From an uncultured Oscillospiraceae bacterium (GTDB lineage: Bacteria; Bacillota; Clostridia; Oscillospirales; Acutalibacteraceae): 49,981 nucleotides of DNA. The DNA lies in NCBI GenBank assembly GCA_900546785.1, contig URED01000012.1:1-49981 (forward strand). The letters run 5' to 3'. Each line of letters begins with the position of its first letter. The first letter of the stretch is position 1. The notes below the pieces were generated by a model, which did not search any database, was not told the origin of the DNA, and saw only the letters and a program-made list of their open reading frames with translations. The translations under genes were made by a program, and so were the position numbers. Of the stretch, positions 32,520 through 41,074 are shown piece by piece.

Positions 32520-33716
32520 TTATCCGATATCCAGAAATTCCTCGCTGACGATATCGGTGGCATAATCCGTAAAATAGGACGGCGTTGCGCCGCTTTGCGC
32601 ATGGGAATCTCCGAGTTCGTCCGTATAATCGGAAAGCTTGTAAACGGAAAAATCGTAGCCGCTGCCCGAACTGCCGTACCAGCACACAACGGGGATCAGG
32701 CTTGCAGAGGTTATGGTTATCTCCTCATTTCTTTTTTCGATATTTATCTTTGCCATGCCGCCGCAGAGCTGATTCAGGCTCGTTTGGTGAGAGATAAAAT
32801 TCCCAAGCGAATAGTAAACGAGCATTCGTTTGCCTGTAGTTTCATTTTCAACCCACTCAACGGGCTGCAAAACATGCGGGTGCGTGCCGATTACGATATC
32901 CACACCGAGATCGGAAAAAAGCTGCACATATTCGCGCTGGTAATCGGAAACGGAAGTGCTGTTTTCCGTGCCCCAGTGCGGGAAAACGATCACAACATCC
33001 GCATTCTGCCTTGCCGTGTTGACATCGCTGGTGATCTTGTCTTCATCCATCATATTGACGCACCACGGCGTGCTTTCCGGAATCGGAATACCGTTGGTGC
33101 CGTAGGTGTAATTGAGTATTGCAAAGCGTATGCCGTTCTTCTCATAATAAACGATGGAATTATAATCTTCTTCGCTGTCATTCGTGCCTACATGCACCAC
33201 TTCCGGGTGCTGCTCAAAGAACAGGCATTCCTGCTCAATGCCGGAATAGCCTTTATCCAGCGAATGATTTGTGGCGCAGGTAAAGATATCAAATCCGGCG
33301 TCGATCGCCGCCGTGCCGATCTCCCACGGAGAATTAAAGGTGGGATAGCCCGTATATTCAAATTCACTGCCGCCCAGTATAGTTTCCTGATTGATAACTG
33401 CAATATCAGCGGAGGAAATATCGTTTTTGATATTTGAATAGAACGAGGTATAATCCAGCGAGCCGTCCTCCTGCTCGCCGGCGCTTATGAGCGTATTGTG
33501 GATCAGATTATCACCCACGGCAACAAGCGAAACGCTGGATACGGCGTTCGTCGTTTGCTGTGTGGTGATCTCCTCCGTCTGCGGCTCGGCGGTGGGCATC
33601 TCGCTGTCCATATTCCTTGTAATATGCCCGCTTACGGCAAAGCCGCACACCACAAGGATTGCAAGCACAACAGGCACGATAACGCCCGCAAGCTTCTTTT
33701 TATTCCCGTTATCCAT
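32520..33716 (-). CDS. CapA-family protein, membrane anchored
   Basis: A 398-residue protein with one N-terminal membrane segment (about 8-29) and a Thr/Glu-rich linker to about 60. The rest is a CapA/PgsA metallophosphatase-like domain: VGDNLIH near 67, INQETIL, ATNHSLDKG, FPHWGTEN near 245-252, GTHPHVLQ near 280 and YSLGNFIS. Family members take part in poly-gamma-glutamate or capsule formation, but many have unknown roles. It faces outside the membrane. No clear AGGAGG is seen before the ATG. It ends 76 bp upstream of the glnA promoter, with no strong terminator between them. Confidence 0.9.
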   Translation of the reverse strand: MDNGNKKKLAGVIVPVVLAILVVCGFAVSGHITRNMDSEMPTAEPQTEEITTQQTTNAVSSVSLVAVGDNLIHNTLISAGEQEDGSLDYTSFYSNIKNDISSADIAVINQETILGGSEFEYTGYPTFNSPWEIGTAAIDAGFDIFTCATNHSLDKGYSGIEQECLFFEQHPEVVHVGTNDSEEDYNSIVYYEKNGIRFAILNYTYGTNGIPIPESTPWCVNMMDEDKITSDVNTARQNADVVIVFPHWGTENSTSVSDYQREYVQLFSDLGVDIVIGTHPHVLQPVEWVENETTGKRMLVYYSLGNFISHQTSLNQLCGGMAKINIEKRNEEITITSASLIPVVCWYGSSGSGYDFSVYKLSDYTDELGDSHAQSGATPSYFTDYATDIVSEEFLDIG

Positions 33717-33737
33717 AGCAACACATCTTTCTGCTGA

Positions 33738-34143
33738 GAGCTTTTTTATATTTTAACATAAAACAACTGCATAATCAACGAATCGGCAACAAAAAATGCC
33801 CGCCTGTAAGGCGGGCGCAGACTTTCGATAAAGTCGGCTGAACCGCGAGGTACACACTTTACTTGTTCAAAATAAGAGAAAATAACAAAAAGTGAGAAAG
33901 TAACTTGATAGTAACCAAAGAATACGCTTGAAAACAGTTAATGCCGCATGAACCAAGTACATGCGGCATTTGCGCTTTCCGCCTTTCGCTCGGGGGCAGT
34001 ACCGTTGTACGGCACCCGCTCGCGAAAAACGAAATTCAGCCCGATTTCTCGAAGTCTTCTCAGCGTGTAGGACTGCACGCTTTTCTGAATTTACACCTTT
34101 TTCTACACGCTGTGCCCGCCTTGCAGGCGGGCAAAAAACACGA
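33738..34143. other. Structured intergenic element without a gene
   Basis: This gap holds no convincing gene but many stems. GCCCGCC...GGCGGGC hairpins bound it at 33798-33816 and 34114-34132. ATGCCGCATG pairs with CATGCGGCAT near 33941-33969. AAATTCAG (34032-34039) pairs with CTGAATTT (34085-34092), and CAGCGTGTAG (34061-34070) pairs with CTACACGCTG (34103-34112); these two helices interleave, as in a pseudoknot. A minus-strand terminator at 33791-33818 would end a transcript of this element. It could be a long 3' untranslated region of the upstream gene, a structured RNA or a repeated mobile element. Confidence 0.5.
33791..33818 (-). terminator. Terminator at the end of the structured element
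   Basis: On the minus strand GCCCGCC pairs with GGCGGGC around TTACA, followed by ATTTTTTG. It lies about 325 bases after the stop of the Lys/Ala-rich gene. Confidence 0.75.
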
Positions 34144-34581
34144 TTACAGATCGATCTTTCCCGATTCACCGTTTTCAAGCACATAATAAGCGGCGTTATC
34201 CTCTGCCTTAACATAGACCTTAACGCCCTTAACAGCCGTACTCTTTACACCGTTTGCCTTGCAGGCTGCCTCAACCGCTTTCATGACCTCTGCGGTATTT
34301 ACCTGCCTGCCTGCGAACTCAAAATAGACCTCTGCCGCCTTTTCTGCCTTTTTGGGAGCCGGTTTCTTTGCGGGAGCCTTTTTCTCTGCCGGCTTTGCGG
34401 CTTTCTTTTCTTCTTTCTTCTCAGCCTTTACCTCTGCCTTTTTAGCAGGAGCTGCCTTCTCTTCCTTAACAGCTTTAGCCGGAGCTGCCTTTTCCTCTTT
34501 AACAGCCTTGACCGGAGCCTCATTTTCTTTCTTTACAGCCTTTTCGGGAGCTGCTGTTACTTCATTCTTCTTAACTGCCAT
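34144..34581 (-). CDS. Lys/Ala/Pro-rich protein, DUF6465-like
   Basis: A 145-residue protein in two parts. Residues 1-85 are a low-complexity stretch with repeats of AVKEEKAAPAK and AEKK type, highly charged and probably disordered. Residues about 85-145 form a small compact domain (VYFEFAGRQVNTAEVMKAVE ... VKVYVKAEDNAAYYVLENG) as in the DUF6465 proteins of gut Clostridia. The function is unknown; the basic tail could bind nucleic acid, which is inference. AAAGGA precedes the ATG. It has its own promoter and is followed by the structured element. Confidence 0.8.
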   Translation of the reverse strand: MAVKKNEVTAAPEKAVKKENEAPVKAVKEEKAAPAKAVKEEKAAPAKKAEVKAEKKEEKKAAKPAEKKAPAKKPAPKKAEKAAEVYFEFAGRQVNTAEVMKAVEAACKANGVKSTAVKGVKVYVKAEDNAAYYVLENGESGKIDL

Positions 34582-34648
34582 AGCTAAAGATCCTTTCGTA
34601 AATGCACAAAAATATATTATCTGGTAAAGTGATTTGCTTTACAGAGAT

Positions 34649-34677
34649 ATATTAGTATTTTTGCACAATAAAGTCAA
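34649..34677 (-). promoter_or_regulatory. Promoter of the DUF6465-like gene
   Basis: TTGACT (34672-34677) and TAATAT (34649-34654) on the minus strand with a 17-base spacer. Confidence 0.7.
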
Positions 34678-34761
34678 TAAATTTTATGGATTATCTACAA
34701 ATCGCCGCTAAAATTTATAATGCTAAAGCGTGTTTTTAGGCAGTTTGCATAAAATAATTTG

Positions 34762-35589
34762 TCAAAATTTGTTCAGTATTTTGGCAACGCCGTCATGTTC
34801 ATTCGTATCAGCCACCATATCGGCGGTCTTCTTAAAATCCTCGCGTGCGTTTCCCATGGCAACAAACAGCCCTGCCGCCCTTACAAGCGGTTCGTCGTTT
34901 GCATTATCTCCGAACGCGGCGGTATTTTCTTTATTTATCCCCAGCATTTGGCAAAGCCTTGCAAACGCACAGCCCTTGTCCGTGCCGCGGTTTGTCAGTT
35001 CAAGAAAAGCATCTTCCAGCATACACAGCTGAAGCCCGTCATCACCGCCGAATTCCCGTGCAAGCGTTTTTCGTTCCTGTGCGCTTCGGCAGGAGATAAA
35101 GATCTCGTCTGCGCGCATTTTTTTGCGTTCAAATTCCGAAAGCGGGCTTTCTACAACGCGCCTTGAACTCTGTATGTATTCGCCCACAGGCGTGCCTGCA
35201 TATTTTTTATTATACTGTGCCATAACGGCGGGGCTGATATAGCCGCAGCCGTTTGCGAACGCCTCATACGAAATATCGGCGCGGTCCAGCCGTTTCATGA
35301 TCGAAACTGTTTTTTCATACGGTATCGGCGCGCTGTAAACGCGCCTGCCGGTCTTAAGCTGCGTGATTGCCGCTCCGTTTGTAGTGATGGCATAATCGCA
35401 AACGCCGAGCCTTGTTATACATTCCGGTATACCGGAAAGGGGCCTGCCCGTTACGGGAACCAATACGATGCCGCGCTGCGCCGCGCTTATAAGCGCGTTT
35501 TGCGTAAACGGGGAGATCGTTTTATCATTTCTGAGCAGCGTGCCGTCCAGATCAAGCCCGACAAGGCGTATCTTATGATTTGTTTTCAT
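34762..35589 (-). CDS. Cof-type HAD-superfamily phosphatase
   Basis: A 275-residue cytosolic hydrolase. Motif I DLDGTLLRND near 13-22 has the nucleophile Asp, PVTGRPLSG is motif II, a Lys-containing segment near 195-200 is motif III and AFGDNANDEPLV near 222-233 is motif IV; the C2B cap lies between. Family members dephosphorylate sugar phosphates or coenzyme precursors; the substrate is unknown. Its start overlaps the end of the acyltransferase by 17 bases, so translation is probably coupled. Confidence 0.92.
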   Translation of the reverse strand: MKTNHKIRLVGLDLDGTLLRNDKTISPFTQNALISAAQRGIVLVPVTGRPLSGIPECITRLGVCDYAITTNGAAITQLKTGRRVYSAPIPYEKTVSIMKRLDRADISYEAFANGCGYISPAVMAQYNKKYAGTPVGEYIQSSRRVVESPLSEFERKKMRADEIFISCRSAQERKTLAREFGGDDGLQLCMLEDAFLELTNRGTDKGCAFARLCQMLGINKENTAAFGDNANDEPLVRAAGLFVAMGNAREDFKKTADMVADTNEHDGVAKILNKF

Positions 35590-36715
35590 TTCTAACTGCT
35601 TTCTTTTTGTGAATCGCCGCGCGGAGCTTGCCCTCTGCCGCGCAGAGCCGGCTCTCTATACGCAGGAGCCTGAACAGGAAAAGCCGCGCGCCGTCTATTG
35701 CGGAGCATATAAGATAGATTGCAAGCACCGTGCCGATCACGGCGAGCACCAATACGGGCGCCCGCATATCCGCAAATGCCGCAAACGCATCTTTCAGGAT
35801 ATACCGCCATACATATTCGCTTGTATGTATAATATAAACGCCGAAGGTGAGCGGAGACAGCGCTTTTATGATTTTTACCGGCGCTTTTGCTTTGATATCC
35901 GTTTTAGCGGCGGCAAGAAGCAGGCAAAATGAACCCGCAACGATATTTGCCGAATAGTAGCAGATCAGCAGCTCCGGGTCTTTTACGGAAAGATGATATT
36001 TCTCACTTGCAAGCAAAAACAGCACACCCGCCGCGGCAAGCACGGCGTATGCCGCAACCGCGCCGAAACCGTTAACCTTTTTGTGCAGCTGCAGCCTGTT
36101 TGCAATGCCGCCGAGAATATAGAGCAGCGAAAGCCATAAAAACGAATATCCCCGGTTCGTCTGCATAAGATCCTCCTGCCACAAAGTGGGCCAAAGCGAG
36201 GAAAACAGAAATATAATCAGCCCAAGATATTTAAGCGCGGATTCGGAAAGGGAATCCAGCAGCCTGTTATAAAACGGCACAAAAAAGAACATCATGAAAT
36301 ACGCCGTGAAATACCAATAGGCGTTTGTTGAAAACGGCGCAAGGCGGTTGAACAGCCGTTCAAATTCAAAAGGCTCCCCCTCGCACAGATAGATAAGCAC
36401 GGCGGATATGACGCAGTACAGCTCCACCTGAAGCCACATATCCGCAAGCTTATAAAACCGCGTCTTTTTTGCATTCACACCAACAAAGCCGCTGATCATG
36501 GCATAGATGTTGACCGCACCTATAGAAAGCGCCTCCAGCAGCCACGCCGCCGTATAGCGATAGGTGCCCGCGTTCACATGATCAAGTATTCCGCCCTGTT
36601 TTAAAACATGCAGCGTCACGATCATCAGCATGGATAGTATGCGCAACAGATCTATGCCGTAATTTCTTTCTGAAACTTTTATAAGCGGGCTTGTTTTCTG
36701 TTTCTGTTGAGTCAT
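35573..36715 (-). CDS. Acyltransferase 3 family membrane protein
   Basis: A 380-residue protein with about ten membrane segments and the OafA/YrhL-type fold. The N-terminal GIDLLRILSMLMIVTLHVLKQ has the conserved Arg and His of the family. Such enzymes acetylate or succinylate cell-surface sugars; the target is not known. No good ribosome binding site is seen, and it starts ten bases after the flavoprotein stop, so it probably depends on coupling. It forms an operon with fprA upstream and the HAD gene downstream. Confidence 0.9.
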   Translation of the reverse strand: MTQQKQKTSPLIKVSERNYGIDLLRILSMLMIVTLHVLKQGGILDHVNAGTYRYTAAWLLEALSIGAVNIYAMISGFVGVNAKKTRFYKLADMWLQVELYCVISAVLIYLCEGEPFEFERLFNRLAPFSTNAYWYFTAYFMMFFFVPFYNRLLDSLSESALKYLGLIIFLFSSLWPTLWQEDLMQTNRGYSFLWLSLLYILGGIANRLQLHKKVNGFGAVAAYAVLAAAGVLFLLASEKYHLSVKDPELLICYYSANIVAGSFCLLLAAAKTDIKAKAPVKIIKALSPLTFGVYIIHTSEYVWRYILKDAFAAFADMRAPVLVLAVIGTVLAIYLICSAIDGARLFLFRLLRIESRLCAAEGKLRAAIHKKKAVRNENKS

Positions 36716-36724
36716 AACGCAAAT

Positions 36725-37882
36725 TTAAGCCTGCGCCAGTTCCTGCGCAAGCGCCTCAAGCGCGGGAATATCGCTCTCTTTAAAGGCGGATTTTACGGTA
36801 ACGGTGTTTTCGCATACAGAGATATTTTTCATTCCCTCAAGCGCGGCTTTCATTGTGCGCGCTGCGCAGGGCGCCCATGAGCCGTTTTCTATGATGCCTA
36901 CGGTTCTGTTCTGAAACGCCTTTGCTTTCAGGTGGCAGAGCAGCGTTTCCATAGGCGGGAACACACCGCCGTCATAGCTGGACGCCGCAAACACGGTCTT
37001 AGAATACTTAAATGCGTCTTCAACCGCCTCTGCAAGATCCTCTCTTGTAATATCCGAAAAGGCAACCTGAACGCCCTTAGCCTCAAGCAGCTCTTTTAAT
37101 TTGAGCGCGGCGTTTTTTGTGTTGCCGTAAATAGAAGCGCACGCAATGAACACGCCGTCCTTTTCAGGCTGATAGGATGACCATGTGTTATACAGATCAA
37201 TATAATATTCCAGATTTTCGGTAAGAATGGGGCCGTGGAGCGGGCAGATGGTCTTGATATCGAGCGCCGCCGCCTTTTTGAGCAAAGTCTGCACCGGGCC
37301 GCCGTATTTGCCCACGATATTGAAGTAATAGCGCCTTGCCTCGCACGCCCAGTCCTCCTCAACATCCAGCGCGCCGAATTTGCCGAAGCCGTCTGCCGAG
37401 AACAGGATCTTTTCGCTCTTTTCGTATTCCACCATAACCTCCGGCCAGTGCACCATGGGCGCCATGATGAAAGTGAGCTCGTGGCTGCCGAGGGATAACG
37501 TATCGCCCTCCTTGACGGAGATCTTTTCAACCGAATCCTCTATATCAAAAAACTGCGGCAGCATCGCAAACGCTTTTGCGGAAGCGACGAGTGCGGCGCC
37601 GGGGTATTTTTCGATAAACCTTTTTATATTCGCGGAATGATCCGGCTCCAGATGGGATATGACCAGATAATCCGGCGTTCTGCCTGCAAGTTCTTTTTCA
37701 AGATTGGCAAACCATTCGTCTGTTTTACGCTCATCAACCGTATCCATAACGGCAATTTTGTCATCTAAAATAACGTATGAATTATAGGAAACGCCGTTCG
37801 GAACAACATACTGGCTCTCAAACAGATCCAGTTCCTTATCATTCACGCCTATATATTTTACGGATTCAGAAAAGCTTTTCAT
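36725..37882 (-). CDS. FprA-like flavodiiron protein
   Basis: A 385-residue cytosolic A-type flavoprotein. The N-terminal metallo-beta-lactamase-like domain carries the di-iron ligands: HLEPDHS near 78-84, the VHW segment near 144-146, SADGFG near 163 and CPLHGPIL near 224. The C-terminal flavodoxin domain (about 250-385) has ACASIYGNTKNAA as FMN loop. Such enzymes reduce O2 to water or NO to N2O and protect anaerobes. AGGAGG precedes the ATG. It is the first gene of a three-gene unit with an AT-rich promoter upstream. Confidence 0.95.
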   Translation of the reverse strand: MKSFSESVKYIGVNDKELDLFESQYVVPNGVSYNSYVILDDKIAVMDTVDERKTDEWFANLEKELAGRTPDYLVISHLEPDHSANIKRFIEKYPGAALVASAKAFAMLPQFFDIEDSVEKISVKEGDTLSLGSHELTFIMAPMVHWPEVMVEYEKSEKILFSADGFGKFGALDVEEDWACEARRYYFNIVGKYGGPVQTLLKKAAALDIKTICPLHGPILTENLEYYIDLYNTWSSYQPEKDGVFIACASIYGNTKNAALKLKELLEAKGVQVAFSDITREDLAEAVEDAFKYSKTVFAASSYDGGVFPPMETLLCHLKAKAFQNRTVGIIENGSWAPCAARTMKAALEGMKNISVCENTVTVKSAFKESDIPALEALAQELAQA

Positions 37883-37921
37883 AATTTCCTCCTAAGTAAT
37901 ATTCTTTAAATTTACAGATAT

Positions 37922-37950
37922 ATAATAATATATAACAGAAAAAATCTCAA
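37922..37950 (-). promoter_or_regulatory. Promoter of the fprA-like operon
   Basis: TTGAGA (37945-37950) and TATTAT (37922-37927) on the minus strand with a 17-base spacer in an AT-rich stretch. Confidence 0.65.
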
Positions 37951-38043
37951 TATAAAATTTAAAAAGCTTTAATTTCCTAAATTGTCGGTCTTTCAACTCT
38001 ATTCGGATTTTTAAATTATGCAATTGTTTTTCCCCGTGATTTA

Positions 38044-38072
38044 TTGACAATATACGCCGTTGGTAGTAAAAT
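38044..38072 (+). promoter_or_regulatory. Promoter of ilvE
   Basis: TTGACA (38044-38049) and TAAAAT (38067-38072) with a 17-base spacer, 34 bases before the start codon. Confidence 0.8.
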
Positions 38073-38106
38073 TAATACAACAATTCTAAAGAAAGAAGTC
38101 TTTTTT

Positions 38107-39138
38107 ATGGAAAAGAAAAATCTTGACTGGTCAAATCTCGGTTTCGGTTATATCACGACCGACGCAAGATTCGTTTCAAACTACAAGGACGGCAAGTGGG
38201 ACAGCGGCGCCCTTACTGCGGATCCGAATATCACCATCAACGAATGCGCAGGCGTTTTGCAGTATGCGCAGACCGTTTTTGAGGGACTTAAGGCGTACAC
38301 AACGGCTGACGGCAGGATCGTCTGCTTCCGCCCGGACCTTAATGCGGCGCGTCTGAAAGCATCCGCCGAAAGGCTTGAGATGCCCGTTTATCCCGAAGAT
38401 AAATTCCTTGAGGCTGTGGACGAGGTCGTTCGCGCAAACGCGGCGTGGGTTCCGCCCTACGGCTCCGGCGCAACGCTTTATATCCGTCCTTATATGTTCG
38501 GTTCAAACGCCGTTATCGGTGTAAAGCCTGCTGACGAATATCAGTTCAGGATTTTCTGCACACCCGTTGGCCCTTACTTCAAGGGCGGCGCAAAGCCGAT
38601 AACGATCCGTGTTTCTGATTTTGACAGAGCTGCGCCGCACGGCACCGGTCATATCAAGGCCGGCCTGAACTACGCCATGAGCCTGCACGCCATCGTTGAC
38701 GCACATAAGCAGGGCTATGATGAAAATATGTATCTTGATCCCGGCACAAGAACTTATGTTGAGGAGACCGGCGGCGCAAACTTCCTGTTTGTCACCAAGG
38801 ACGGCACGGTCGTTACGCCGAAATCAGGCTCTATTCTTCCCTCTATCACAAGGCGTTCGCTCTGCTATGTTGCGGAGCATATGCTCGGCATGAAGGTGGA
38901 GCACAGGCAGGTTACGCTGGAAGAGGTAAAGGATTTTGCAGAATGCGGCCTTTGCGGCACGGCGGCGGTTATCAGCCCCGTAGGCAAGATCGTAGACCAC
39001 GGCAAGGAGATCTGCTTCCCCAGCGGAATGGAAGAGATGGGCCCCGTCATCAAAAAGCTTTACGATACGCTTACCGGCATTCAGATGGGCACGATCGAAG
39101 GTCCCGAAGGCTGGGTACACGAGATCAAAGTGGACTGA
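38107..39138 (+). CDS. ilvE: Branched-chain amino acid aminotransferase
   Basis: A 343-residue PLP enzyme of fold type IV that moves the amino group between glutamate and the keto acids of valine, leucine and isoleucine. The Schiff-base Lys is in HIKAGLNYA near 184, and YVEETGGANFLFV near 217-229 carries the cofactor Glu. LGFGY at the start and the length place it in the group II BCAT family. ATG at 38107 is used because a longer frame would begin inside the promoter. It is a single-gene unit with a strong terminator. Confidence 0.96.
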   Translation: MEKKNLDWSNLGFGYITTDARFVSNYKDGKWDSGALTADPNITINECAGVLQYAQTVFEGLKAYTTADGRIVCFRPDLNAARLKASAERLEMPVYPEDKFLEAVDEVVRANAAWVPPYGSGATLYIRPYMFGSNAVIGVKPADEYQFRIFCTPVGPYFKGGAKPITIRVSDFDRAAPHGTGHIKAGLNYAMSLHAIVDAHKQGYDENMYLDPGTRTYVEETGGANFLFVTKDGTVVTPKSGSILPSITRRSLCYVAEHMLGMKVEHRQVTLEEVKDFAECGLCGTAAVISPVGKIVDHGKEICFPSGMEEMGPVIKKLYDTLTGIQMGTIEGPEGWVHEIKVD

Positions 39139-39157
39139 TAAATACTTTAATCAACAT

Positions 39158-39195
39158 AAAGCGGTTTGGTATACATACCAAACCGCTTTTATTTT
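39158..39195. terminator. Bidirectional terminator between ilvE and the S4 gene
   Basis: AAAGCGGTTTGGTAT pairs perfectly with ATACCAAACCGCTTT and has T-rich flanks on both strands, so it serves both convergent genes. Confidence 0.9.
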
Positions 39196-39214
39196 AATGT
39201 TCAAAATATTACGT

Positions 39215-39943
39215 CTATTTATACACAAAAAGCTGCACAATGAGGCGGCCTTTTTTTGTGCTGCCGAGCGTTTCGCCGAGTTTAAAACGCCCTTTGCCGC
39301 GAACGGAGATGATATCGCCCGCTTTCGGGATAAGCGAAAAATTTTCGCACAGGGCGGAATTGACAAATATTTTTCTCTGCCCGAAAAGTTCCTTAACGGC
39401 ATTTCTGGAAAGATCATAAACTGCCGCCGCAAGCACGTCAAGGCGCAGGGAAGCCACGATCTTCTGCTGCTCCTGCGGCTCGGTCTGCATACCCTGCGGC
39501 AATTCGCTGATTGCCGTGCATTTCACGCTTGTATGCCTGACTTTTCCGAGGTTATCCGCCACAAAATCCGCAACCGAATCCAGGCACATCAGATAGCCCA
39601 CATTGTCTTTTATCAGAATATCACCCAGTGTTTCGCGCTTGATGCCGAGCCCCATAAGCGAGCCTAAAAAATCGCGGTGGGTGAGCGTATCGGCAAACTT
39701 CTTTGCCAAAGGCTCTATCTGGATATAGGAGATCGGAAATTCCGCGTTTTCACAGTCCGCACCGAAAGCGGCAACGCAGCGTTCCGCGCCGTCATACCCG
39801 CCGAAGAGTTTAAACGGCGTGCCGAGGCGCATAGACACCAGCTCGCTCTGCTCCTCCATATTCAGAAAATCGGTAAAGGTAGTATAATACCTGTTCTGCG
39901 CACGGAGCGCAAGCTCTTCAAACCGTTTTTGAATAAAATCCAT
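39215..39943 (-). CDS. YlmH-like S4-domain RNA-binding protein
   Basis: A 242-residue protein. The N-terminal part (about 1-160) resembles the YlmH fold (FLNMEEQSEL, GTPFKLFGGYDGAERCVAAF, THRDFLGSLMGLGIKRETLG). The last 70 residues are an S4 RNA-binding domain (LSRNAVKELFGQRKIFVNS ... GDIISVRGKGRFKL). YlmH is linked to ribosome rescue and usually lies in a division-gene cluster; here it stands next to ilvE. ATG at 39943 follows AAGGT; a start at 40003 lacks a site. Confidence 0.88.
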   Translation of the reverse strand: MDFIQKRFEELALRAQNRYYTTFTDFLNMEEQSELVSMRLGTPFKLFGGYDGAERCVAAFGADCENAEFPISYIQIEPLAKKFADTLTHRDFLGSLMGLGIKRETLGDILIKDNVGYLMCLDSVADFVADNLGKVRHTSVKCTAISELPQGMQTEPQEQQKIVASLRLDVLAAAVYDLSRNAVKELFGQRKIFVNSALCENFSLIPKAGDIISVRGKGRFKLGETLGSTKKGRLIVQLFVYK

Positions 39944-39967
39944 ATAAAATACCTTAAAACTCACAAA

Positions 39968-39993
39968 CGGTCTGAGCGAATTCGCCCAGACCG
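39968..39993 (-). terminator. Hairpin after etfA, probable terminator
   Basis: CGGTCTGGGCGAA pairs with TTCGCTCAGACCG, a near-perfect palindrome 19 bp beyond the etfA stop. The T-run after it is weak (TTTGTG), so transcription may partly read into the S4-domain gene. Confidence 0.5.
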
Positions 39994-40011
39994 CCGTAAA
40001 CATTTATAAAC

Positions 40012-41061
40012 TTAAGCGTTTTTGCGCGCTTTTACCGCCTCTGTGATAAGCGGCACGATCTTGTTGAGATCGCCTACGATGCCGTAATCGGCAACATCAA
40101 ATATCGGAGCGGATTCATCTTTGTTGATCGCAATGATAACATCAGATTCCTCCATACCCGCGGTATGCTGAATCGCACCGCTGATGCCGATTGCAAAATA
40201 GACGTTCGGGCGAACGGTCTTGCCGGTCTGGCCTACCTGCAGATCCTTGGGCATCCAGCCGTTATCCACAACGGCTCTTGAGCAGGAGACCGTACCACCG
40301 ATCGCCTGTGCAAGATCTTCAAGCAGCTTAAAGTTCTCTTTGCTGCCTACGCCTCTGCCACCGGAAACAAGGATCTTGGCGTCCTGAATATTTGCAACCT
40401 CGGCAACTTCCTTAACAACATCAAGGATCTCAACATAGCAGTTGTTCTCCTTAAGCTCGGGGCTGAATTCAACAACTTCCGCCTTTGCGCCGGCAACAGG
40501 CTCAATCTTCTGCATAACGCCGGGGCGGACGGTTGCCATCTGCGGGCGGTTGTCCGGGCAGGCAATGGTTGCAATGGTATTGCCGCCGAAAGCGGGGCGG
40601 GTCATCAGAAGCTGATTGTGCTTCTGCTCTTTGCCGGGCAGCGGATTGAGCGGGAAATCGCCGATCTCAAGCTTTGTGCAGTCCGCAGTAAGGCCTGTGC
40701 CTACCCTTGCGGAAACACGGGGGCCGAGATCACGGCCGATCGCCGTTGCGCCAACAAGCATGATCTCCGGCTTGTATTCGTTAATAACGGCGGCAAGCGC
40801 CTGCGTATACGGCTCTGTTCTGTAGGTTTCAAGAACGGGGCTGTCCACAACGATAACTCTGTCCGCGCCGTACTCTGCAAGCTGATCCGCAAGGCCTTTA
40901 ACGCCGCTGCCGAGCAGCACAGCCGTAACATTCGTATCCAGATCCGCGGCAAGATCCTTTGCCTTGCCGAGAAGTTCAAAAGCGATAGGGCTGATCTCGC
41001 CGTCTACCTGCTGGGCGTAAATAAAAACGCCCTTATACTGTTCCATATTTTGAGTAACCAT
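40012..41061 (-). CDS. etfA: Electron transfer flavoprotein, alpha subunit
   Basis: A 349-residue FAD subunit. The C-terminal FAD domain shows SGGRGVGSKENF near 235, GQTGKTVRPNVYFAIGISGAIQHTAGM near 277-303 and ININKDE-type sequence near 312. With EtfB and butyryl-CoA dehydrogenase it carries out the flavin-based bifurcation known in clostridial butyrate formation, reducing crotonyl-CoA and ferredoxin with NADH. GGAGGG precedes the ATG. Last gene of the butyrate operon. Confidence 0.96.
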   Translation of the reverse strand: MVTQNMEQYKGVFIYAQQVDGEISPIAFELLGKAKDLAADLDTNVTAVLLGSGVKGLADQLAEYGADRVIVVDSPVLETYRTEPYTQALAAVINEYKPEIMLVGATAIGRDLGPRVSARVGTGLTADCTKLEIGDFPLNPLPGKEQKHNQLLMTRPAFGGNTIATIACPDNRPQMATVRPGVMQKIEPVAGAKAEVVEFSPELKENNCYVEILDVVKEVAEVANIQDAKILVSGGRGVGSKENFKLLEDLAQAIGGTVSCSRAVVDNGWMPKDLQVGQTGKTVRPNVYFAIGISGAIQHTAGMEESDVIIAINKDESAPIFDVADYGIVGDLNKIVPLITEAVKARKNA

Positions 41062-41074
41062 TCTTCAGCCCTCC

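Noticed and set aside
33961..34587. A 208-residue plus-strand frame across the structured element and the opposite strand of the Lys/Ala-rich gene
   Set aside because: Its second half is the antisense of a clear coding gene and its first half is stem-forming DNA; no ribosome binding site precedes it.
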